A stretch of DNA of 64,000 nt. Origin: Croceivirga sp. (GTDB lineage Bacteria; Bacteroidota; Bacteroidia; Flavobacteriales; Flavobacteriaceae). A program made the position numbers and the translations under genes. The notes beneath the pieces were generated by a model, which saw only the letters and a list, made by a program, of their open reading frames with translations, did not search any database and was not told where the DNA came from. Below are positions 54,013 to 61,163 of the stretch, piece after piece (position 1 is the first letter of the stretch; each line of letters opens with the position of its first letter). The stretch spans positions 124,001 to 188,000 of the forward strand of contig JANQQQ010000004.1 of assembly GCA_028284935.1 (NCBI GenBank), read 5' to 3'.

Positions 54013-54869
54013 TGCCCATATCAATTTTGCCATCGGAATTGGATGTCGGTAGGGAGTATCCACTCGGGTACACACAATACCTTCCCGAGGGTAAACCTAT
54101 TAAGGCCATGCTTATCTCTTCGGCCACGGCAGTATACCAGAACTATTACAAAAAGTTTGCCCAATATTTTGCTGAGCACGGCTTTGTTACCTACACCTTT
54201 GATTATAGTGGTTTTGGGGCTTCGGGCAACACAACGGAATACTTAAAGACACATAAGGGAGGTGTTATGGGTTGGGGAGCTGTTGACCAAATGGCTATGG
54301 TACAATTGATACGGGAAAACCATCCCGAATTAAAGGTAGTACTGGTCAGTCATAGTATAGGAGGACAGGTAATGGGTTTTAACCCGCTAAATACAACATT
54401 TGAAAAGGTAATCATGGCGGCCTCACAAAGTGGTTATTGGAAAATATATAGTGGATGGGACCGATTGAGATTATCGTTGTTCTGGTATTTTTTCATTCCC
54501 GTGTTTACCCCCATTTTTGGTTATTATCCAGGAAAAATCATAGGTATTGTGGACAATCTTCCAAAAAGCATGGTTCTTGAGTGGAGGAAATGGGGTGTCA
54601 AAAAAGAGTACTTTATGCATTTTCATACCAATGCGAAATATCACTTGGAAGGGTTTAAGGCACCCATTCGTATGTACAGTTTTACCAATGACAATTTCGC
54701 TTCGAAAAAAGGTGTTGATTGGTTGGCAAAACAATATAAAAATGCCAAAGTGGAAAGAATTCATTTTGATAAGGGTTCCAATGGGAAGAGGCCAGGTCAT
54801 TTTGGATTTTTTAAGGAAGAATTTAAAAAAGAGTTTTGGGAACCAACACTGGATTGGTTAACGTCATGA
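54012..54869 (+). CDS. Alpha/beta hydrolase (serine-type)
   Basis: The 285-aa cytoplasmic protein shows the alpha/beta-hydrolase strand order: AMLISSATAVYQNYY, FVTYTFDYSGFGASG, VVLVSHSIGGQ with the nucleophile Ser in SHSIG, and a later GHFGFF that may carry the catalytic His. It resembles predicted hydrolases of the COG4757 type; the substrate is unknown. It starts one base inside the DUF192 stop and overlaps the GNAT gene by 4. Confidence 0.87.
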   Translation: MPISILPSELDVGREYPLGYTQYLPEGKPIKAMLISSATAVYQNYYKKFAQYFAEHGFVTYTFDYSGFGASGNTTEYLKTHKGGVMGWGAVDQMAMVQLIRENHPELKVVLVSHSIGGQVMGFNPLNTTFEKVIMAASQSGYWKIYSGWDRLRLSLFWYFFIPVFTPIFGYYPGKIIGIVDNLPKSMVLEWRKWGVKKEYFMHFHTNAKYHLEGFKAPIRMYSFTNDNFASKKGVDWLAKQYKNAKVERIHFDKGSNGKRPGHFGFFKEEFKKEFWEPTLDWLTS

Positions 54870-55396
54870 ATTTTGGCAGTAATCTTTTATTGAACGGAGA
54901 GGAAACCGAAAGGCTTTTCTTCAGAAAGGTCCGATCATCAGATTTTAAAGATTGGCTTCCTTTTTATAACAATCCCAAAAGTACCCAATTTTGGGATGGT
55001 CTTCCGAAGCACCCTTTGGAAGCATGTCAGCAACAGTTTGACCGAATCTTTGAACGATATCAAAAGGGCCTTGGTGGTATGAACGCCCTAATCCATAAAG
55101 AAACCAATACATTGATCGGGTTATGCGGACTCTTGGTTCAAGAGGTAGATCATCAACCGGAACTGGAAATTGGCTACTCCGTTCTACCCTCGTATTGGCG
55201 AAGCGGATTCGCCTACGAAGCAGCACGTAAATGCAAATCGTATGCAAGGGAACATGGATTGGCAGAAAGTCTCATCTCCATCATTCACGTGAACAATATC
55301 CCATCACAAAAAGTTGCTCAAAAAAATGATATGTCTCTGGATAAAACCACGGTATACAAAGACAATCCAGTCCATATTTTTAGGGTACTATTGTAA
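54866..55396 (+). CDS. GNAT acetyltransferase (RimJ/RimL-like)
   Basis: ATG 54866 overlaps the hydrolase stop (ATGA) and gives 176 aa; a longer frame adds ten non-homologous residues. The fold shows ETERLFFRKVRSSDFKDW at the start, then GLCGLLVQEVDHQPELEIGYSVLPSYWRSGFAYEA, the acetyl-CoA loop region, and INVNN-type VNNIPSQKVAQKND. RimJ/RimL-like enzymes acetylate protein N-termini or small molecules. It ends the yidD-lgt run. Confidence 0.9.
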   Translation: MNFGSNLLLNGEETERLFFRKVRSSDFKDWLPFYNNPKSTQFWDGLPKHPLEACQQQFDRIFERYQKGLGGMNALIHKETNTLIGLCGLLVQEVDHQPELEIGYSVLPSYWRSGFAYEAARKCKSYAREHGLAESLISIIHVNNIPSQKVAQKNDMSLDKTTVYKDNPVHIFRVLL

Positions 55397-55426
55397 TCCT
55401 TATATTTTGGACCTATTGAAAAGCCC

Positions 55427-56677
55427 ATGATTGGACATCACTCCCTTATTTTAGTGGACAATAAAGTAAACACCAAAAAACTGGTTGCTGATCTAATAGT
55501 TGGAAAATACATCAATTTCCCCTGGTTCATCAAAAAAAAATGGGGGGAGTTTTCATTGGAACGTATAGCCCAATTCATCGAGGAAGAGGAACGACACGAT
55601 CAAAAAGAACTTTCCAAAGAAGCCGGGCAATCCCTTAAATCCATGAGCAGCGGGGAACGAAAAAAGGCCTTGCTCCATTTTTTACAGCATCAGAACCCTG
55701 ATGTCCTATTGGTAGTAAATCCTTACGATAGTTTAGATTTACAAACCCAACGCACTTTAGAGCATGATTTTGAGAGAATGGCAAGGCAAACGACCATCAT
55801 TCAAATCATTAATAGAATCTCAGATGCCTTCCTTTTTGCAGAACGATTCTATCTTTCAAACGGTACTTCCCTTGAAACGTATCCTAGTTTGGATGGTCTT
55901 AAAGAAGCGACCCAATTAAAGAACATAAGTATCCGTCAAAAGATTCCAAAGCCTTTAAAAGAAAAGAAGTTCTCCCATGAAAGTTTGGTAGAATTTAAGG
56001 AGGTATCGGTCAGTTTCCATGGCAAACCTATTTTATCAAAAATCAGTTGGTCGATTAAAAAAGGGGAGTTCTGGCAACTAAAGGGACCCAATGGTAGTGG
56101 AAAAAGTACGCTCCTTAGTTTAATTACTGGGGATAGCCATAAAGGGTACGGTCAGGATTTAACACTATTTGGTCACAAAAAAGGTAGTGGAGAAAGCGTT
56201 TGGGATCTCAAAGAAATGATCGGTTATTTTTCACCTGCGATGGTCGATCGGTTTAAAGGATACCATACGTTGGAGCATATGCTTATATCCGGACAACATG
56301 ACTCCGTTGGGCTTTACGTAACACCAACTGAACTGGAAAGACATAAGGCAAGGGAATGGCTTGAACTCCTGGGATTGGAGCATAAAAAACAATGTTATTT
56401 TCATGAATTGAGCATCGGGGCCAAAAGACTGATGATGACGGCAAGAGCCCTAATAAAACATCCTACCTTACTTATTTTGGATGAACCTACCGTAGGTTTG
56501 GACGATCATTCTGCGGTCCTTTTTGTAAGGCTTATCAACGCCTATGCAAGAGAAAGCACCTCTGCTATTATCTATGTATCCCATCGCGAAGAAAAGGGCT
56601 TACGACCAACCCATATTTTTGAGCTTGTACCAGGAAAATACGGCTCCACCGGCACCATCAAATCTCCTCTATTTTAG
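55427..56677 (+). CDS. Tandem ABC ATPase with inactive N-half (ModF-like)
   Basis: The 416-aa soluble protein contains two ABC-type halves. The N-half (about 1-150) has a recognisable signature SMSSGERKKALLHFL and a Walker B relic VLLVVNPYDSLD in which the Asp and the catalytic Glu are replaced (V and N), and lacks a Walker A. The C-half is complete: GPNGSGKSTLLSLITG, signature ELSIGAKRLMMTARAL, LLILDEPTVGLD and H-loop SHREE. No permease is nearby. Layout is like ModF, an ATPase of unclear function; molybdate is not implied by context. Confidence 0.85.
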   Translation: MIGHHSLILVDNKVNTKKLVADLIVGKYINFPWFIKKKWGEFSLERIAQFIEEEERHDQKELSKEAGQSLKSMSSGERKKALLHFLQHQNPDVLLVVNPYDSLDLQTQRTLEHDFERMARQTTIIQIINRISDAFLFAERFYLSNGTSLETYPSLDGLKEATQLKNISIRQKIPKPLKEKKFSHESLVEFKEVSVSFHGKPILSKISWSIKKGEFWQLKGPNGSGKSTLLSLITGDSHKGYGQDLTLFGHKKGSGESVWDLKEMIGYFSPAMVDRFKGYHTLEHMLISGQHDSVGLYVTPTELERHKAREWLELLGLEHKKQCYFHELSIGAKRLMMTARALIKHPTLLILDEPTVGLDDHSAVLFVRLINAYARESTSAIIYVSHREEKGLRPTHIFELVPGKYGSTGTIKSPLF

Positions 56678-56731
56678 CCTTTTTTTGCGTGGTTTTTGTT
56701 ATCTTTTCAAAGAATCAACAAACTTCTTCCC

Positions 56732-58198
56732 ATGCAAAAAATTCAGGTTAAGCCCGGTGCCAAACTCCAAGATTACAAAGCCTATGGTTCCCTATATTCT
56801 TCTGTTCTCGATTTTCTAGAACAATCCAAAGAAGCTATAGCATCCATTGAGGGCAAAACCATTTGGATGATCAATTCAACAGCCATTGGAGGGGGGGTTG
56901 CCGAAATGCTTCCCAGTCAAATGAGGATATTGAGGGAGCTTGGCGTCTCCATCGAATGGTTGGTCATAGAAGCCTTTGAAGATGCTTTCTTTGATCTTAC
57001 CAAACGCATCCATAATGCCATTCACGGGAGTGGTGACGGAAAATTTTCGGAGGCTGATAGGGAAGTCTATGAGGCCGTGAACAAACAGAATCTCCCCAAG
57101 GCGTTGGAACTTATCAAGGAAGGTGATATTGTAGTAGTACATGACCCCCAACCTATGCCCTTGGCAGCTTTGATAAAAAAGGAAAAGAAAGTACCCATTA
57201 TCTGGCGCTGCCATATTGGATTGGAGGAGGATACGGAAATCACTGACGCCGTTTGGAAATTTTTGTCCGTTTATACCGATGATTACGACCATTTTATTTT
57301 CAGTCTACCTTCCTATGTTCCAAAATCATTTAGAAACAGGACGAGTATTATTCCTCCTGCGATAGACCCTTTAAGCCATAAGAACAGGGCACTACAATTA
57401 CATAAATCCATTGGAATTTTATACCAGTCCGGCATAACCGATGATCACGAAGCAATTCTATATCATCGGTATAATCACTTGGTAAGAAGAATACTACCGG
57501 ATGGCTCTTTTGGTTCTCCCAACGAGACCAGCAAACTAAATTTAATCTATCGCCCTTTTGTCACCGAAATTTCCAGATGGGATCGTCTAAAGGGTTTTAA
57601 GGAACTCATGCAGGCGTTCATAAAAATGAAAAAGGACAATCTGGAACATGGTGATCCGGATAGTTTGGAGTACAAGCGCATTAAAATGACCTTGCTTGTC
57701 ATGGGAGGGCCTGACCCAGCTTTTGTTTCTGATGACCCAGAAGGTAAGGCCGTTCTTAAAGAACTTACAGCGGCCTACCAAGCATTGGATAGGGACATGC
57801 AGAATGACATCGCCATTTTATTGCTCCCTTTGGACAATCCTAAAGAGAATGCATTAATTGTCAACGCACTACAACGGGCTTCAAGTATCATTGTACAAAA
57901 CTCCATTCAAGAAGGTTTTGGATTGACCGCCACGGAGGGCATGTGGAAACGAAAACCTCTATTGGTTTCCGCCGCTGCGGGATTGAAGTTTCAGGTGGAA
58001 CATCAAAAAACAGGAATCATAAACGACGACCCAACGGATATAGAACGTCTTTCAAAAGCACTGGCCTATATGCTCAATCATCCGAAGGAGCGGGATAAAT
58101 GGGGCTTCAATGGACAAACAAGGGTCATCCAGCATTTTACCTTGTTCAGTCAGTTGATTTCTTGGTTAAAGGTCTTTGAAAAACAACAATTCGATTAG
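56732..58198 (+). CDS. GT4 glycosyltransferase, TreT-like
   Basis: ATG 56732 (MQKIQVKPGAKLQDY) gives 488 aa. The Rossmann start WMINSTAIGGGVAEMLPSQ and later VVVHDPQPMPLAAL, WRCHIGL, VTEISRWDRLKGFKELM and SIQEGFGLTATEGMWKRKPLL match trehalose synthase TreT and related GT4 enzymes, which join NDP-glucose and glucose, or hydrolyse the product. The nucleotide-sugar Glu is in EGFGLTATE. A direct partner is not visible; trehalose or another glucoside is an inference. It starts 54 bases after the ABC ATPase gene. Confidence 0.83.
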   Translation: MQKIQVKPGAKLQDYKAYGSLYSSVLDFLEQSKEAIASIEGKTIWMINSTAIGGGVAEMLPSQMRILRELGVSIEWLVIEAFEDAFFDLTKRIHNAIHGSGDGKFSEADREVYEAVNKQNLPKALELIKEGDIVVVHDPQPMPLAALIKKEKKVPIIWRCHIGLEEDTEITDAVWKFLSVYTDDYDHFIFSLPSYVPKSFRNRTSIIPPAIDPLSHKNRALQLHKSIGILYQSGITDDHEAILYHRYNHLVRRILPDGSFGSPNETSKLNLIYRPFVTEISRWDRLKGFKELMQAFIKMKKDNLEHGDPDSLEYKRIKMTLLVMGGPDPAFVSDDPEGKAVLKELTAAYQALDRDMQNDIAILLLPLDNPKENALIVNALQRASSIIVQNSIQEGFGLTATEGMWKRKPLLVSAAAGLKFQVEHQKTGIINDDPTDIERLSKALAYMLNHPKERDKWGFNGQTRVIQHFTLFSQLISWLKVFEKQQFD

Positions 58199-58239
58199 AT
58201 TTTAAAGGAGGCTCGTCCAAAAACCCATTAGATTTAACC

Positions 58240-58785
58240 ATGGATAAGGCGCGAATAGGCAAAGAACTCATTGACCATCATGAAAACTTTATAGCAACGC
58301 TACGTTCACTTTCCGATGAGGATTTCCAAAGAAAACCAGGGCATAAATGGACCGCTGGTCAACAGCTTGAGCACATCCTCAAATCTGTAAAACCAGTAGA
58401 AAAGGCCTTTAGTTTGCCCATTGCCGTTTTAAAACTAAAATTTGGCACCACTAATCGAAAGAATAAAACCTACGAACAAGTGGTCGAGGAATACCTTCAG
58501 GTCCTGAAAGAAAATCAAGATTATGTGCTTCCCAAACAATTTGCTCCTGACGAGATTTCCCTTGGAGCAAGGGATAAAAAACTGGAAGAACTAAAACATT
58601 TGGTAAGAAAGTTGAACAAAAATGTTGCTAAAACTTCCCAAGGCTATTTGAATACCCATATTCTTCCGCATCCCGTAATGGGCAAGCTTACGCTTGGGGA
58701 AATGCTCTATTTTACGATTTATCACGTTCAGCATCATCATCGCCAAATTCCAGAGAACCTAGGGAATGAAAATCCGAATAGCTGA
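58240..58785 (+). CDS. DinB-family protein
   Basis: The 181-aa helical protein has the DinB pattern: DHHENFIATLRSLSD, GHKWTAGQQLEHILKS with the first metal His, and MLYFTIYHVQHHHRQI with the second and third His. DinB-type metal enzymes act mostly as thiol transferases; the substrate is unknown. Its end overlaps the next GNAT gene by 20 bases. Confidence 0.9.
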   Translation: MDKARIGKELIDHHENFIATLRSLSDEDFQRKPGHKWTAGQQLEHILKSVKPVEKAFSLPIAVLKLKFGTTNRKNKTYEQVVEEYLQVLKENQDYVLPKQFAPDEISLGARDKKLEELKHLVRKLNKNVAKTSQGYLNTHILPHPVMGKLTLGEMLYFTIYHVQHHHRQIPENLGNENPNS

Positions 58786-59278
58786 TTCAAAAGATGCTGA
58801 GCTAATTGCCCTCTTGGCTAGAATAACGTTTACCGAAACTTTCGGTCATTTATTTCGTTACAAGCAAGACCTTGAAAGTTATCTAGCTCAAACCTTCGGT
58901 GTCCAAAAAATAAGAAGAGGGCTCAACAAAGAAAACAACGTATTTTGGCTTGCCTACATGGACGGCCTTCCCGTGGGCTACGCCAAACTCAAAAAGAACT
59001 CTACCTCTCCGTTTCTGGATGGGGAGCCTATTTGTCAGTTACAAAAAATCTATGTTTTAAAGGATTTCCTTGCTCAAAAAATTGGAAAGGCCCTTCAGGA
59101 TGAACTCCTTGACCACGCCGCAGATTTAGGGTTTAAAAAAATATGGCTATCGGTTTTAAAAAGCAATGAAAGGGCCATTGGCTTCTACCAAAACCATGGT
59201 TTTGTCACCCTTGGACACCATACTTTTGGTATAGGAAAGGAAACTTTTGATTTTCAGGCCATGTCCAAAGAACTTTAG
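58766..59278 (+). CDS. GNAT acetyltransferase
   Basis: The 170-aa protein has the GNAT core KIRIADSKDAELIALLARITFTETFG, GYAKLKKNS, QLQKIYVLKDFLAQKIGKAL (acetyl-CoA loop, with Gln replacing the first loop residue and Gly in IGK) and RAIGFYQNHGFVTLG. The acceptor is unknown. It overlaps DinB by 20 bases, so the two are read together. Confidence 0.9.
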   Translation: MKIRIADSKDAELIALLARITFTETFGHLFRYKQDLESYLAQTFGVQKIRRGLNKENNVFWLAYMDGLPVGYAKLKKNSTSPFLDGEPICQLQKIYVLKDFLAQKIGKALQDELLDHAADLGFKKIWLSVLKSNERAIGFYQNHGFVTLGHHTFGIGKETFDFQAMSKEL

Positions 59279-59324
59279 CTTCCCAAATTCCCTTATTTTT
59301 ATTGGAGTAATATGCACTATCTAA

Positions 59325-60788
59325 ATGAACCAAACACTTGATCTTTCCCTTGAGGATTACAAAGGGTTACTCGACCGCAGTACTGAACTGGTACTACAAC
59401 AGTTTGAAAGAATTGAACAGCTAAAAGGCTACCATGACTTCCCCCAAGGAGAAGTGGAAAAATGGTTTGACGAGCCACTCCCAAAAACTGGAATGGATGC
59501 GTCCCAATTATTGGATGAAGTAAGACAGAAGGTGTTGCAAACAGCCACGGGCAACCTCGGTCCGCATATGTACGCTTATGTAATGTCCGGTGGAAACCAA
59601 ATGGCCATTATTGCTGAGAAATTGGCCACTACCATTAACCAAAATCAAACCAAATGGCACTTGGCCCCGGCTCTCAACGAAATTGAAAAACGGGTCATTC
59701 AATGGACCGCTGAGCTTTTGGACTTTCCCAAGGACTCAGGAGGCGTTTTGATCAGTGGTGGCTCCGCTGCCAATCTCACAGGGCTAACAGTAGCAAGAAA
59801 TATTTTCTTTGAAAAAGAAGGGATTCGGAAGAAAGGTCTTTTTGGGCAAAAACCCTTTGTAGTTTACGCTTCGGAAGAAGTGCACAGTTGCGTGGATAAA
59901 AGTGTGGAGCTTTTGGGAATAGGTACCAACCATCTCAGAAAAATTGCAACAGATGCCCAGTTCAGAATCCGATTGTATACTCTTAAGGAACAAATTCAGG
60001 AAGATTTGAAGAACGGACTCCATCCCTTTTGCCTTATTGGTAACGCAGGAACCGTCAATACAGGAGCAATTGACGATTTGGACGCCCTCGCCGATTTGGC
60101 AGAAAAGTACCAAATGTGGTACCATGTGGATGGTGCTTATGGTGCCCTTGCAGGAATTTTAGACAGTCTTACATCCGAATATCGAGGCATGGAACGTGCG
60201 GATTCCATTGCTTTGGATTTTCATAAATGGCTGTACGTGCCCTTTGAAGCAGGGTGTACTTTGGTAAGAAGTTGGGATAAACTCAAACGTACGTATTTCA
60301 AAAAGGCTGCTTATCTGGATACTGAACTGGCCAATGACGGCAATCGATTGGAATATAATGAACACTATTTTCAACTGTCACGAAACGCTAAGGCCTTTAA
60401 AGTTTGGATGACCATCAAGGCCTATGGTATGGACCGTATTAAGGCCATGATTCAAAAGGATATTGATTTGACCCAATACTTAAACGATTTGGTCCGGGAT
60501 GCCGAGGACTTTGAGTTGGTGGCTGATTCCAAACTAGCGGTTTCCTGTTTTCGATACATTGGTAAAATGACTTCAAGGGAAGAAATTGTGGAGTTCAATC
60601 GAAGATTGATGCCCCAATTGGAAAAGGACGGTCGGGTCTTTATCATGGGAACTTCCTTAAAGGGAGAATATGCGATAAGGGCCTGTTTTATCAATCACAG
60701 AAAAACCAAAGCAACCACAGCATACCTATTGCGGGTGATTCGGGAAGTGGCCCATAAAATGGAATCCAAAATTACAAGTGTGATATGA
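59325..60788 (+). CDS. PLP-dependent group II decarboxylase
   Basis: The 487-aa protein is of the aromatic-amino-acid / glutamate decarboxylase superfamily. Motifs are SGGSAANLTGL, YASEEVHSCVDKSVELLG (PLP-stacking His), GNAGTVNTGAID, YHVDGAYGALAG and ALDFHKWLYVPFEAGC with the PLP-binding Lys at about 301. Members remove the alpha-carboxyl of amino acids; substrate cannot be read from motifs. The TfoX-like gene overlaps its stop by 4 bases. Confidence 0.9.
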   Translation: MNQTLDLSLEDYKGLLDRSTELVLQQFERIEQLKGYHDFPQGEVEKWFDEPLPKTGMDASQLLDEVRQKVLQTATGNLGPHMYAYVMSGGNQMAIIAEKLATTINQNQTKWHLAPALNEIEKRVIQWTAELLDFPKDSGGVLISGGSAANLTGLTVARNIFFEKEGIRKKGLFGQKPFVVYASEEVHSCVDKSVELLGIGTNHLRKIATDAQFRIRLYTLKEQIQEDLKNGLHPFCLIGNAGTVNTGAIDDLDALADLAEKYQMWYHVDGAYGALAGILDSLTSEYRGMERADSIALDFHKWLYVPFEAGCTLVRSWDKLKRTYFKKAAYLDTELANDGNRLEYNEHYFQLSRNAKAFKVWMTIKAYGMDRIKAMIQKDIDLTQYLNDLVRDAEDFELVADSKLAVSCFRYIGKMTSREEIVEFNRRLMPQLEKDGRVFIMGTSLKGEYAIRACFINHRKTKATTAYLLRVIREVAHKMESKITSVI

Positions 60789-61108
60789 CGAGGGAGGAAC
60801 AGCTAAAAATTTACGAAGAAGCCATTTCCATGGAGGGGTTGGAGCGAAAGGGAAAAACCATGCCGTATACCTCATCCAACGGCCATATGTTTTCACAGGT
60901 AAACAAGGCCAATGAACTGGGTATTCGACTATCAAAAGAGGATACTTCGGAATTTGATTCAAAATATGGGGCGCAACCCTTTATTTCTTATGGTGCAACC
61001 ATGCGTGAGTATGTTTTGATTCCTGAGGAATTGCTACTTCAGAAAGAGGAATTAAGTACCTACTTGAAAAAAGGATTCGACTTTGTCAATTCCAAACCGC
61101 CAAAATAA
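60785..61108 (+). CDS. TfoX/Sxy-like small protein
   Basis: This 107-aa soluble protein has RKGKTMPYTSSNGHMFSQVNKANELGIRLSKEDTSEF, a pattern I associate with TfoX N-domain-like proteins, and ends KKGFDFVNSKPPK. The family is linked to competence control in Gammaproteobacteria, but Bacteroidota members are uncharacterised. The start overlaps the decarboxylase stop (ATGA), so the genes are coupled, and a terminator follows the stop at once. Confidence 0.72.
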   Translation: MTREEQLKIYEEAISMEGLERKGKTMPYTSSNGHMFSQVNKANELGIRLSKEDTSEFDSKYGAQPFISYGATMREYVLIPEELLLQKEELSTYLKKGFDFVNSKPPK

Positions 61109-61143
61109 AAAACCGCTTTCCCCAGGTTAGGAAAAGCGGTTTC
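61108..61143. terminator. Bidirectional terminator between TfoX-like gene and secDF
   Basis: Arms AAACCGCTTTCC and GGAAAAGCGGTTT, with one bulged A, and flanking A and T runs lie between the convergent genes. Confidence 0.78.
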
Positions 61144-61163
61144 CCTATTGTAAGGACAAGTAA

